43,434 bases of DNA from Clostridiales bacterium (GCA_003452915.1 DMMZ01000050.1:1-43434); one strand, 5' to 3'; shown: positions 23,628-32,458, counted from the stretch's first letter. Translations and numbers: made by a program. Notes: generated by a model from the letters alone, not told the origin.

Positions 23628-24164
23628 ATGAAAAAAATAGTTGTTTTATTGTTTTTAATATTATTTATCGCAGGATGTGGAGAAAAAAATTCGGATAATA
23701 CATCCTTTCAGTCGGATACAAACAATACATCAAATACCGAATCGGTTTCGGTTTCTGATAAAGGTTATAAGTTTGAACACAACGGTGTTATAATCAAAAT
23801 GAATGCACAGTCTGCTCCTGTTATCGACGCTTTAGGTGAACCAAAGGAATATTTTGAACAAGCGAGTTGTGCATTTCAAGGTTTGGATAAGTTTTATTAT
23901 TACAGCAGTTTTGAGATTAACACATACGAAATTAATGGTGTTGATTATATTTTAGGCGTAAACTTCAAGGATGACAGCATCTCTACAATAGAGGGTATTT
24001 ATATCGGCTCTAAGCTCTCTGATGTAAATGAAGCATATGGAGGGGACTATAAAGACGAGAACGGTTCCCGCACATATACTCTAGGTGACACAAAATTGCA
24101 ATTTATTGTGGAGAATAATATAGTCACCGCAATAAATTATATAGCAATAGTCGATGGAAATTAA
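23628..24164 (+). CDS. lipoprotein of the dlt-like cluster
   Basis: A 178-residue lipoprotein: signal peptide with lipobox FIAGC (Cys17), a Ser/Thr/Asn linker to about residue 45, then a beta-rich domain with YKFEHNGVIIKMN, LGEPKEYFEQASCAFQGLDK and YIGSKLSDVNEAYGGDY. The IGSKLSDVNEAYG motif resembles the repeats of SmpA/OmlA-like or DUF4309-like surface modules. It starts 14 bases after the SGNH gene with GGAGG, so it is co-transcribed. It probably assists the transfer reaction or binds the polymer on the outer face of the membrane; no enzyme motif is present. Confidence 0.78.
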   Translation: MKKIVVLLFLILFIAGCGEKNSDNTSFQSDTNNTSNTESVSVSDKGYKFEHNGVIIKMNAQSAPVIDALGEPKEYFEQASCAFQGLDKFYYYSSFEINTYEINGVDYILGVNFKDDSISTIEGIYIGSKLSDVNEAYGGDYKDENGSRTYTLGDTKLQFIVENNIVTAINYIAIVDGN

Positions 24165-24218
24165 GGCAAGCATTAAGGTTTGTATATTCGATTGTGAAAT
24201 TAAAGAAAAGGTATTGTT

Positions 24219-26624
24219 ATGTTGAAAATTAAAAAGATAGTATTAATATTTCTGCTTATAGCATTGACACTTCCTTTATTGGTTGTTAATGCGGTTTCAG
24301 AAGAAAACGAAGAAGTTTTGGTGTATTTTATTGACGGTGAGAATGTAACCCGTTGGGCAGATACATCGGTTGTTTATCGTAATAAAAAAAGTACCGAACA
24401 AAATGAATGGGGTTATAATGTTGTTGTAGATTCTACTAGTAAGGTTATTAAATTAATTGATTCCGGTGATACATCAGGAAAAAATCTTGTTATACCTGAT
24501 GGTGGTATGGTTATTTCGGCAACTGGTATAAAGACAGATTGGTTGAAAAACAATGTTGTTATCGGCGATTTTGTTTATTATGATAAGATATCATCTAGAA
24601 TTCTTGTATCAAAAGATGGGATTTTTTCGCCATATTATACTGTTCAACATATTATCACAGGTTTCAATGATGTTAGATACGCAGGAACCTTTCTCATATA
24701 TGATAAAGGAGAAACAACCGAAACCAATGGTTACGGTTACGAGGTTTGCGTTAACAGCGAGGGTGTAGTTATATCTTCAGGTGGTAATAATAATATTATT
24801 CCAAATGGAGGTTTTGTTATCTCGGCAATCGAACAGGTTGACAAAGAATATTTAAAAATGTACGGGCTTGTAGGTTCTACGGCAAAAATAAGTGCAGATA
24901 AAAAAACCTTAACGCTTTCTTTTGACAAGGATAATTTACAATCCTCAATACAATTAATAATAGAAAATCTGAAAGAAAAACTTAACCAAGCGATAGAAAA
25001 TTATTGGAATACTCCTTACGATGAAATAGGTGCTAAAATTAGCGAATTTGAAGCTTTTTCCGAATTTAATGAGCTTACATTGCAAGCTCGGAACGAGATG
25101 TTCGTACAAATCGATAATGTAGGTTATGAAATAACCGAATCACCAGCTGTAGAACTTCGCGGTATTTGGCACGAGACGGTGGAAATTGATTTAAATGGTG
25201 TTAAAAAGGTTGTTGCCGACCTTAAAGAAGTCGGAATTAATCAATTAAACTTAGGAATAACAAGTGGATATAATACGATTCTACCTTTAACAAGTGATTT
25301 TCCCTTTAAGCAAAAAGCCTCATTAAAAGGGTTTGACCTTTTACAAGCTTATATCGATGAATGTCATGCTGCAGAAATCGAATTGGTATTAAGTGTTGCT
25401 ATATTTAGAAACAGTGCAGGAGAGGATACAACAAAGCCCGAATGGCTCACAAAGTCAAATGGAAAGCAGGAAGTCGAAGACGAATCTAAGTATTTTTTTA
25501 ACCCTGCCAACAGTGAATATCGGACATATATGATAAAATATCTAACTTTTATTTTAGAAAACTATAATATTGACGGTTTGCAGCTTGATTATATCAGATA
25601 TCCTGCATCATTAAACGGTATAGATTATGGTTATGACGAGCTTACCAAGTCAATGTTTGAAAAAAAATACAATGTTGACGTTAATGTGGTTGATAAAATT
25701 GGAGTTTCGTTAAGCAGTCATGCTCTTTGGGATGAATGGGTTAATTTTAAAGGAGAGCTTGTTACATCTTTTGTTAAAGAAATTCGAACGCTGACAAATA
25801 CACTCAGACCCGATATATACCTGTCTGCTGCTGTTGCAAGCGATACTGTGCTTTCGTTTTATCACCAGGATACAGAAAGATGGATGAAAGAGGACTTGCT
25901 TGATGCAATATATCCGATGACATACGGTGAGGGTGTTGTCAGTGGAAGTGTCGATAAATTTGCAGGATATACGGTCAGTAACGCTTATTTGTTCATGGGA
26001 ATCGGGTCATATCTCGGTTTAACTAACAGTGAAACCTTTAAGCAAATAATAGATTCGAGATACAAAGCAGACGGTGCTTGCTTTTTTGAATATTTTAGTT
26101 ATTTTTCGGACGGATACTCGAAATTCCTTTTGCAAAACGCCTTCAGAACAGATGCGCTGACACCTACTTATAAACCTCTTGAAGCAGCTATAGCACAGAT
26201 AAATTTCGCAATTGATCGAATTAACGATGTTATTATCGGTTTTGATGGAATCAGTACAGAAAAAGCAGCGACTGTTATTGCAAGTCTTGAAAATCTTAAA
26301 AAGGATATTACACTGGAGAAAACAGATTCTACAATTTCAGAGATATGTAATGTTATAAAAGATACTAAAGGTGAAACAGCGATTTTAAAAGACCTTGCAA
26401 AGCTCAGGAAGATTGTATTATTATCCAAAGACGCCGAAAAAGTCGAATATATTACAAAACGAAATAACGAAAGCGAAACAGAATCGGAACAATCTGATGT
26501 GGAAAGCAATATTTCAGCAGTTGAAAATAAAAAGTCAAGTACATCTTGGGGGTTAATAACTGTAATAAGTATTTTAGTTATTACATCAGTTGCAATATTT
26601 GTCTTTATAAACAGAAAAAAATAA
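24219..26624 (+). CDS. GHL10 (DUF187) family glycosidase-like surface protein
   Basis: An 801-residue protein with a signal peptide (about 1-29), two related N-terminal beta modules (each with N.(W/Y)GY.V.V, then IP(D/N)GG.VISA; about 45-230), and a TIM-barrel domain of the GHL10/DUF187 group (about 305-650): ELRGIWHETVEID, GINQLNLGI, NIDGLQLDYIRYP and LDAIYPMTYG. A helical stretch and a C-terminal membrane helix with KK end (about 775-801) anchor it to the cell. The family is related to GH13-like barrels and is thought to cut surface or extracellular glycans. It lies 55 bases after the lipoprotein gene and closes the dlt-like cluster, so it may trim the polymer that the cluster decorates. 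Substrate unknown. Confidence 0.85.
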   Translation: MLKIKKIVLIFLLIALTLPLLVVNAVSEENEEVLVYFIDGENVTRWADTSVVYRNKKSTEQNEWGYNVVVDSTSKVIKLIDSGDTSGKNLVIPDGGMVISATGIKTDWLKNNVVIGDFVYYDKISSRILVSKDGIFSPYYTVQHIITGFNDVRYAGTFLIYDKGETTETNGYGYEVCVNSEGVVISSGGNNNIIPNGGFVISAIEQVDKEYLKMYGLVGSTAKISADKKTLTLSFDKDNLQSSIQLIIENLKEKLNQAIENYWNTPYDEIGAKISEFEAFSEFNELTLQARNEMFVQIDNVGYEITESPAVELRGIWHETVEIDLNGVKKVVADLKEVGINQLNLGITSGYNTILPLTSDFPFKQKASLKGFDLLQAYIDECHAAEIELVLSVAIFRNSAGEDTTKPEWLTKSNGKQEVEDESKYFFNPANSEYRTYMIKYLTFILENYNIDGLQLDYIRYPASLNGIDYGYDELTKSMFEKKYNVDVNVVDKIGVSLSSHALWDEWVNFKGELVTSFVKEIRTLTNTLRPDIYLSAAVASDTVLSFYHQDTERWMKEDLLDAIYPMTYGEGVVSGSVDKFAGYTVSNAYLFMGIGSYLGLTNSETFKQIIDSRYKADGACFFEYFSYFSDGYSKFLLQNAFRTDALTPTYKPLEAAIAQINFAIDRINDVIIGFDGISTEKAATVIASLENLKKDITLEKTDSTISEICNVIKDTKGETAILKDLAKLRKIVLLSKDAEKVEYITKRNNESETESEQSDVESNISAVENKKSSTSWGLITVISILVITSVAIFVFINRKK

Positions 26625-26645
26625 ACAATAAAAATAAATTGTTTT
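26623..26645 (+). terminator. weak AT-rich hairpin after the GHL10 gene
   Basis: AAACAAT (26623-26629) can pair with ATTGTTT (26638-26644), loop of 8, beginning at the stop codon and followed by TCATATTT. It is too weak to be sure, and the pilus operon has its own promoter just downstream. Confidence 0.35.
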
Positions 26646-26669
26646 CATATTTATTAATAAAAAACTTGC

Positions 26670-26698
26670 TTGACAATTTTAATTGAACATGATAAAAT
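26670..26698 (+). promoter_or_regulatory. sigma-A promoter of the type IV pilus operon
   Basis: TTGACA (26670-26675) and TAAAAT (26693-26698) with a 17-base spacer, about 65 bases before the major pilin start. Confidence 0.82.
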
Positions 26699-26763
26699 AT
26701 GAATATATTTGTAAACAGCACATATTTGTCAAAATTAATAAAAATAAAGGAAGGGAAGTACAT

Positions 26764-27177
26764 ATGAAAAAATTATTAGCTCTCAGAAAATCTAAAAAAG
26801 GTTTTACTCTTGTTGAGATTATCGTAGTATTGGTTATCGTTGCAATTCTTGCGGCTATTGCAATTCCGCAATTTTCAGGTTTTGTAAATAGAGCAAACAG
26901 TCAACAGACTTTAGCAGAAGCAAGAGCAGTTTATGTCGCTGCACAAGCTGTTGTTGCAGAGGAAAATTCCGATGGCACTGTTGTTGCTGGTGATATAACC
27001 GCAGCTAAAGTTAACACATTAATCGGAGAGAATTATCTTGTTGACGGAGCAGTAGCAGGTGAAGAAGGTTATTTTTCAGTTACTTTAACTAGCGCAAAGA
27101 TTACCGGCTTAACATATACAAGCGGTGGTTATACTTCAACATATGCAAGCGGTGCTTGGACAACAGTAAAAGTATAA
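26764..27177 (+). CDS. pilA: type IV major pilin-like prepilin
   Basis: A 137-residue prepilin. MKKLLALRKSKKG is the leader; cleavage is expected between Gly13 and Phe14, giving a mature protein that starts FTLVEIIVVLVIVAILAAIA with Glu at position 5. The globular part is small, Ala/Gly/Thr-rich and without a disulfide pair. ATG 26764 follows GGAAGGGAAG; an in-frame ATG at 26683 lies inside the promoter and is rejected. It is first in the pilus operon, has its own strong promoter, and is followed by a hairpin that would let it be made in excess of the assembly proteins. Confidence 0.9.
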   Translation: MKKLLALRKSKKGFTLVEIIVVLVIVAILAAIAIPQFSGFVNRANSQQTLAEARAVYVAAQAVVAEENSDGTVVAGDITAAKVNTLIGENYLVDGAVAGEEGYFSVTLTSAKITGLTYTSGGYTSTYASGAWTTVKV

Positions 27178-27219
27178 TAAAGTTTCCGTTTTTATCTTAA
27201 GAATGCTTTAGAGATTAAA

Positions 27220-27257
27220 TTGCCTCCCTGAATTAAATAAGGGAGGCAATAATTTTT
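27220..27257 (+). terminator. terminator or attenuator between pilin and pilD
   Basis: TTGCCTCCCT (27220-27229) pairs perfectly with AGGGAGGCAA (27240-27249), 10-base loop, followed by TAATTTTTA. The short T tract suggests partial read-through into pilD, giving more pilin than assembly protein. Confidence 0.75.
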
Positions 27258-27302
27258 AAGTATTGCTTTCATCTCTCGAATAAAAGAAGGGAAATACTAA
27301 GA

Positions 27303-28073
27303 ATGCTCTATTTCGCTTACTTTTTACTCAATATTTTTATATTTTTCTTCGGAGTTATAATAGGAAGTTTCCTGAATGTAATTATTTATCGTGTTCCGAA
27401 AGAAATACCTTTTTGGCAGGGACGTTCTTATTGTGTTTCCTGTGGCAAAACTATAAAACCTTATGATTTAATTCCTATAATAAGCTTTTTCATCTTGCGC
27501 GGAAGGTGCAGAAATTGCAATAACAAATTTTCACGACGCTATCCGCTTGTTGAGATAATCACAGGTTTGATAGCTTTAGTTTTATATTGGAACTTTGGCA
27601 TATCAGTAGTCTCTTTTATATATTTCACAGTTTCTGCAATTTTGGTAGCTATATCATTCATAGATTTTGACACAATGACTATCCCGAACGGTTTGATTAT
27701 TACACTTGTCATTCCTGCTATGGCTGCTGTATTTTTTGTCGAACAAACAGAAATCTTGTCAAGAGTGATCGGTTTTTTAGCGATTAGTCTGCCTATGTTT
27801 TTGCTTACTTTTTTAATACCAGATTGCTTTGGGGGCGGAGATATAAAGCTTATAGCCGTTTGTGGTTTTATATTGGGGTGGCAGAATATCCTGCTTGCTG
27901 CCTTTATTGCATTGATACTTGGCGGAACATATGGTGTTATATTAATATTGAAAAATAAAAATAACCGTAAAATTCATATTGCATTCGGACAATACATTTG
28001 TATTGGAGTTTTTGTTGCAATGCTTTACGGTAATATAATTATAGATAGTTATTTAAAGATTTTTAATTTATAA
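27303..28073 (+). CDS. pilD: type IV prepilin peptidase / N-methyltransferase
   Basis: A 256-residue A24-family membrane protease that cuts prepilin leaders and methylates the new N-terminus. It has the methylation-domain zinc cysteines (Cys44, Cys47, Cys69, Cys72 in CVSC and CRNC), the first catalytic Asp in FIDFDTMTIPNG (Asp121/Asp123) and the second in FGGGDIKL (Asp180), spread over about eight membrane helices. It would process the major pilin upstream and the prepilins at 32459 and 32823. ATG with GGAAG site; separated from the pilin by a hairpin. Confidence 0.93.
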   Translation: MLYFAYFLLNIFIFFFGVIIGSFLNVIIYRVPKEIPFWQGRSYCVSCGKTIKPYDLIPIISFFILRGRCRNCNNKFSRRYPLVEIITGLIALVLYWNFGISVVSFIYFTVSAILVAISFIDFDTMTIPNGLIITLVIPAMAAVFFVEQTEILSRVIGFLAISLPMFLLTFLIPDCFGGGDIKLIAVCGFILGWQNILLAAFIALILGGTYGVILILKNKNNRKIHIAFGQYICIGVFVAMLYGNIIIDSYLKIFNL

Positions 28074-28096
28074 AAATTTAGAGAGGAGTAACTTTT

Positions 28097-29281
28097 TTGC
28101 CGATATATAAATATACAGCAAAAGATATTTTAGGCAAAAACCTGCGCGGAACTTTAAAAGCAGAAAGCTCCTCAGAGCTTGTAACTCTTCTGTTTGATAA
28201 ACAAATTTTCGTTACAAGCGTTAAAGAAATAAATACGGTTTCGGTTAATAATCGGCTGACTACAAAAGAACTTGCAGAGTTTTCAAGGGAAATGGGAACA
28301 ATGCTTTCAGCTGGAATAACTTTGATCCGTGCGTTAGGTATAATAATAAACAGAGATAGTCAACCACGATTGAAAAAAATATTTAATGACCTATTTCAAT
28401 CTATAAAAAGCGGTATATCCTTTTCAGATTCCTTGAAAGGACAGGGTGCAGCATTCCCAGAGCTTTTTATTAGTATGATCTATGCGGGAGAAGCGAGCGG
28501 AAATATTGATAAAACAGTATTAAAAATGGCCGGATATTACGAAAAAGAAAGCCGATTGAACGCACGAATAAAAAGTGCGATGACTTATCCTACCATCCTG
28601 GCAATTTTAACCGTGTTTGTAGTTATCTCTATTTTTACTTTTATTATGCCCAACTTCTTTACCATGTTTGAGAATATGGAGCTACCGTTGCCGACCCGAA
28701 TTGTACTCGCAATCAGTAATTTTACAATTAATTATTGGTATTTGTTATTAGGACTTGTTCTTTTTTTCGTAACAATATTTACGGTAATGATGCAAAGAAG
28801 CACAGTACGTCTTTTTATTGATAAAACCAAGCTCCGACTTCCAAAAATCAAGGTGCTTCTCAGGATTATATATACTGCACGATTTGCCCGTACAATGAGT
28901 ACACTTTATTCCAGCGGCCTTCCACTTGTTAGTGCTATTATTGCAGGACAGGGAACAATTGGCAACAGATATATTGCCGCTCAATTCAGTGATATACTTA
29001 ATCAGGTTAAAAGTGGTATCCCGTTGTCAAAAGCTATAACTGCAGTTGATGGATTTGACAATAAACTATCATCTATAATTATGATAGGTGAAGAAACAGG
29101 ACAACTGGGTGATATGCTCAATTCGGTAGCCGATTCGTTTGACTATGAGTCTGAAATAGCAACACAGCGGCTTGTAACTATACTCGAGCCTTTAATGATA
29201 ATATCTATGGCATTGATTATAGGCTCTATAATGATATCAGTTTTACTTCCCATACTTAAGATGTATCAAAATTATTCTTAA
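28097..29281 (+). CDS. pilC: type IV pilus inner-membrane platform protein
   Basis: A 394-residue PilC/GspF protein with two tandem T2SSF domains, each ending in membrane helices. Recognisable segments are LTTKELAEFSREMGTMLSAG, FPELFISMIYAGEASGNIDK, ARFARTMSTLYSSGLPLVSA and IIMIGEETGQLGDMLN. It works with the PilB ATPase to add pilin subunits. Start TTG 28097 is preceded by AGAGGAG; the ORF begins PIYKYTAKDILGK as in homologues. Confidence 0.93.
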   Translation: MPIYKYTAKDILGKNLRGTLKAESSSELVTLLFDKQIFVTSVKEINTVSVNNRLTTKELAEFSREMGTMLSAGITLIRALGIIINRDSQPRLKKIFNDLFQSIKSGISFSDSLKGQGAAFPELFISMIYAGEASGNIDKTVLKMAGYYEKESRLNARIKSAMTYPTILAILTVFVVISIFTFIMPNFFTMFENMELPLPTRIVLAISNFTINYWYLLLGLVLFFVTIFTVMMQRSTVRLFIDKTKLRLPKIKVLLRIIYTARFARTMSTLYSSGLPLVSAIIAGQGTIGNRYIAAQFSDILNQVKSGIPLSKAITAVDGFDNKLSSIIMIGEETGQLGDMLNSVADSFDYESEIATQRLVTILEPLMIISMALIIGSIMISVLLPILKMYQNYS

Positions 29282-29340
29282 TCAAAAATACAATTATATA
29301 ACCAAAATTACAATTATCGACATAAATATCGCAGGAAGGA

Positions 29341-30255
29341 ATGGCCATAAAAATGAATGTTTCTATATACCTGTCAAACGAAAACCTAGTCGTGGTATCA
29401 GGAAAAGCAGAAAAAAATTCTATAAAAATTAAAACATTTTTTACCGTTCCTCTTCCACATGGTACATTAATAAATGGAATAATTATTAAAGATGAGTTAA
29501 TACGTTCGTATTTAATAAAGCTTCGTTCAAAGGGTATTCTGCCCAGAAAAAACATACGTCTTGTAATAGACAGAAGCTCTGTTTTAACAAAATTTATGAC
29601 AATACCCAATATGAAGAATAAATATATTTATAACCTTATTAAAGAAACCTTTTCCGGTGCAGCTGAGGCCAGAAACGAACTGGTATATGATTATTCGGTG
29701 ATAGAAACAGGTAAAGTAAAAAACGTTGGTAACCAAATATTAGCCTGCGGTATGGAAAAATCACTTGTTAAAGATTATATAAATTTATTTAAAAGTGCTG
29801 GCATTAGTCTTAGCAGTATCGATATTGCGTTGAGCAGCGTTTTAAAACTCCAAAATTGCTATAATGAATATAAAAACAGGACCTTTATATTATCTATTGT
29901 GGATGGGGAGAATGTTTTTGCTTTACTATTTTTAAACGGAAAGTATAGCTTTTCAAATCGATTTCGTTTGATTTCTAATAGAGGAACCCCCGAATCATTT
30001 GTAGAATATGGCAGCTTTTTATCTTCGATTGTACAGTTTAACAAGACGCAAAAAAACAATCGGGAGATAGAATCTGTTCTTTTCTGCGGTTTGAGAAAGG
30101 ACGAGGAAGGGCTGTGTGGTGAACTGACTGTGGCGCTTAATATAAAAGTAGAGGAATTTATCGGAAGCTCAGTAATTAAACCGGTTAAGGTATTAAGGTC
30201 CAAGGAGCGAGATATAATGAAAAATTTATTCGCTGTTGCAAATCTGATAGAATAA
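29341..30255 (+). CDS. pilM: PilM-like actin-fold pilus protein
   Basis: A 304-residue cytoplasmic protein of the PilM/FtsA fold: an N-terminal strand set (MNVSIYLSNENLVVVSG), RLVIDRSSVLTKFMTIPNM, and a later ACGMEKSLVKDYINLFKSAG. The N-terminus is divergent and the nucleotide-binding loops are weak, as is common in Gram-positive members. It links PilN to the assembly ATPase. The ATG at 29341 is directly behind AGGAAGGA; a second ATG at 29353 is 12 bases from it, and either could be used. Confidence 0.82.
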   Translation: MAIKMNVSIYLSNENLVVVSGKAEKNSIKIKTFFTVPLPHGTLINGIIIKDELIRSYLIKLRSKGILPRKNIRLVIDRSSVLTKFMTIPNMKNKYIYNLIKETFSGAAEARNELVYDYSVIETGKVKNVGNQILACGMEKSLVKDYINLFKSAGISLSSIDIALSSVLKLQNCYNEYKNRTFILSIVDGENVFALLFLNGKYSFSNRFRLISNRGTPESFVEYGSFLSSIVQFNKTQKNNREIESVLFCGLRKDEEGLCGELTVALNIKVEEFIGSSVIKPVKVLRSKERDIMKNLFAVANLIE

Positions 30256-30294
30256 AGTGCGAAATAATTAGAAACTGAAATAGGGGGTAAGGTT

Positions 30295-30882
30295 ATGTCT
30301 TCAAATATTAAAATGAAAAATATAAATTTTGTAAAAGCATATAAACGTAATGATAAGGCGAGTATTTATAGCAAGGCTTCTTTTAAAGTTGCTGTTTCTT
30401 TGTTAATTTTTTCATTGATTTTTGCTTCAACTTATGCTTATATCGGTTATCGAAATTTACAAACGAAGAAAGAACTGGCTGTTTATAATGAATATATAAA
30501 CAATGACAAAAATAAAAAATTACTCGAACAGGCTTTAAATGATGAAATTGAAAATAATACTTTATTCTCGCAAAAAAAGAATATGCTTGTTGCACAAGAA
30601 GCACTAGAATCAGTTCATTTCTTCACAAAATCGGATATTAAAGAATTTTTTGCTTGCGGCGGCAGCAGTGTTACCATAAGCAATATTATTTATAATAATG
30701 AACTTTTAACCATTTCCTTTGATGCGGCTGCAGGTTCTGTCAATGCAATAAGCGATTATTTAGATAGACTTAAGAAAACAGATCTATTTGGTAATATAGA
30801 ATACTTTGGTTATGAAAAAGAAACCGAATTAAATTACACATTTAACTTGACTTGCCACTTAAAGGCGGTGAATGAGAGATGA
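30295..30882 (+). CDS. pilN: PilN-like pilus alignment protein
   Basis: A 195-residue bitopic membrane protein: basic cytoplasmic start ending MKNINFVKAYKRNDKASIY, one helix at about 34-53, then a coiled coil and a small ferredoxin-like domain. The N-terminal stretch resembles the PilM-binding INLLP-type region of PilN, here changed to INFVKAY. Overlaps pilO by 4 bases. Assigned from position and layout more than from sequence motifs. Confidence 0.75.
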   Translation: MSSNIKMKNINFVKAYKRNDKASIYSKASFKVAVSLLIFSLIFASTYAYIGYRNLQTKKELAVYNEYINNDKNKKLLEQALNDEIENNTLFSQKKNMLVAQEALESVHFFTKSDIKEFFACGGSSVTISNIIYNNELLTISFDAAAGSVNAISDYLDRLKKTDLFGNIEYFGYEKETELNYTFNLTCHLKAVNER

Positions 30883-31454
30883 GAAATCTAACCAAACGCG
30901 AAAAGGTGTTATTATATATACTCTCACTCGTTATAATATTCTCTTCGTCTATGTATTTTTTAATAATGCCATCTATGCAAAATCTGGATAATTTAAGAAT
31001 AGAGCTTGATGAAGCAAAGCTGAATAAGTTAGATATGTCTGCAAAATTAAACAACTTGGAGTACATTCAAGACAGAATTATAAAAACGAAAGAAGAAATA
31101 AATTCTCATTCATCTAAGTTTTATCCATATATGGAAAATAACGAAATAGAAAACCTTATTACTGATATTTTAATAGAACATAATATGCCACCTCGAAGTC
31201 TTTCAATTGACGATTCGATAAAATTGCTCGACCCTTCTCTTGACCAAAGCCAGACTATTGCGGTTTATGTAACAAAAACCTATGTAAGCACTAGCGTGCA
31301 GGGATCATTTGAAGATTTAAAAAATTTAATAGGCGATATTGCCGAGCTTGATTCTATTAGAATTTCTGCTTTTACAACTGAAGGAAACATGGAAGAGCTT
31401 ATAACCTTTTCCATTGATTTTGAGGTGTTTACGTATGTCGATGAAGAGGAATGA
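30879..31454 (+). CDS. pilO: PilO-like pilus alignment protein
   Basis: A 191-residue bitopic membrane protein: short cytoplasmic start MRNLTKREKVLLYILS, one helix at about 10-30, coiled coil (about 32-75), and a ferredoxin-like domain with VQGSFEDLKNLIGDIAEL near residue 145. It would pair with PilN. The ATG overlaps the end of pilN (ATGA), and its last codons overlap the next gene by 20 bases. Confidence 0.78.
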   Translation: MRNLTKREKVLLYILSLVIIFSSSMYFLIMPSMQNLDNLRIELDEAKLNKLDMSAKLNNLEYIQDRIIKTKEEINSHSSKFYPYMENNEIENLITDILIEHNMPPRSLSIDDSIKLLDPSLDQSQTIAVYVTKTYVSTSVQGSFEDLKNLIGDIAELDSIRISAFTTEGNMEELITFSIDFEVFTYVDEEE

Positions 31455-32313
31455 CAAAGGTGCTGTTTTGGTTTGGGCAGTTGTCATAACATCGGTTCTA
31501 ATAATTATAATCGGTGCGGTTCTTACATTTTCACTTTCATTCTATAAGCGGAGCATAAATAATAATTATGCAAGGCAAGCGTATTTTACTTCCCGTTCGG
31601 TTGTTGAGGCTGTATCAGCTGAAATCAAAAACGGCACCGATAATGGAAACGACATACTTGATTTGCTAAACAATGCAGGTGATGTTGTTAACCTGGAGGA
31701 TATTTCCTTTTCGGAGGATTCGGGAAATATAGGTGTTACCGTTGCTTATGTTGAGTTGTTTGATATTGATACAATAAAAATAACAGCTTCAACAACTATA
31801 GAAAATCAAACAAAAAAGGTAACTGCTTCACTTGAAAAAGGTTCGGGAACAACACTGCCAATCGGTGAAGATTTCCCCGGACTGAATTTACCCGAAGATG
31901 TTACGGTTGTCAATGGAACACATTCTATCACTAACTCAACACTAACCGACATTTATGCCAGAGATACTGCTACGGTAACAATTAACAGTGATGCTAATTA
32001 TTCCGGCACTATTTATACTGAAGACGGAGCTAAAATTAATATTTTACAAGGCGCAAAGTCTGGCGGTGTTATTTTTGCTCAAAGCGGTACAGTATTCACT
32101 TTTAACAAGTTGCACAATAAATTTGACTCAACAATTTATGTTAAAGACGGTGCTGTAATTAACGTTAATGGAAAAAATTATACAATCACCAAAAACGGAA
32201 GTACAAAAAGAGTAAATCCTAGTGGAATGAATAGTAGCTTCAAAGCTTTAATTTATATATATACAGGCAGTGAAACCGGCAACGAAGGCTGGGGAGACAC
32301 TAAGTTTGAATGA
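31435..32313 (+). CDS. GspK/PilX-like minor pilin with beta-helix-like tail
   Basis: A 292-residue protein. After MSMKRNDKG comes AVLVWAVVITSVLIIIIGAV, a prepilin-type helix lacking Glu at position 5, as in GspK/PilX tip proteins. Residues about 150-260 are repetitive strands (GTHSITNSTLTDIYARDTAT, SGTIYTEDGAKINI, GGVIFAQSGTVFTF, STIYVKDGAVINV), suggesting a small beta-helix that could be displayed at the pilus tip. Start ATG 31435 follows GAGGTG inside the end of pilO; an upstream in-frame ATG at 31414 has no site. The last residues and the TGA stop lie in the left arm of structured RNA copy B. Confidence 0.75.
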   Translation: MSMKRNDKGAVLVWAVVITSVLIIIIGAVLTFSLSFYKRSINNNYARQAYFTSRSVVEAVSAEIKNGTDNGNDILDLLNNAGDVVNLEDISFSEDSGNIGVTVAYVELFDIDTIKITASTTIENQTKKVTASLEKGSGTTLPIGEDFPGLNLPEDVTVVNGTHSITNSTLTDIYARDTATVTINSDANYSGTIYTEDGAKINILQGAKSGGVIFAQSGTVFTFNKLHNKFDSTIYVKDGAVINVNGKNYTITKNGSTKRVNPSGMNSSFKALIYIYTGSETGNEGWGDTKFE

Positions 32314-32457
32314 TAAATCATTCAAACTACGGTTTTGTGCCTTTGGCTTTAATGGAAAGTCAGTTCGGCTGATATCTAATCGGCACAATCATCAAACGCA
32401 ACCTTTAGGTGCGTTTGTTACGGTCGGCTTAAACACCACGGAAAGGAATGGTCATAA
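32302..32457 (+). ncRNA. structured RNA element, copy B, inside the pilus operon
   Basis: Second copy of the element at 12663. It has an 11-bp arm GTTTGAATGAT/ATCATTCAAAC (32304-32327), the same ACTACGGTTTTGTGCCTTT, the long-range stem TTGTGCC (32335-32341) with GGCACAA (32382-32388), a hairpin GGCTTT/AAAGTC (about 32345-32361), a new hairpin CAAACGCA/TGCGTTTG (32393-32417), and the same end CCACGGAAAG. The stem sequences differ from copy A yet still pair. The end provides the ribosome site of the minor prepilin (TTG 32459). It could regulate the last three pilus genes separately from the rest, or be a mobile structured repeat. Confidence 0.65.
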
Positions 32458-32458
32458 T

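Noticed and set aside
32270..32458. Upstream extension of the minor prepilin open frame through the RNA element
   Set aside because: The extension has no pilin character and the prepilin leader begins naturally at TTG 32459 behind a good ribosome site.
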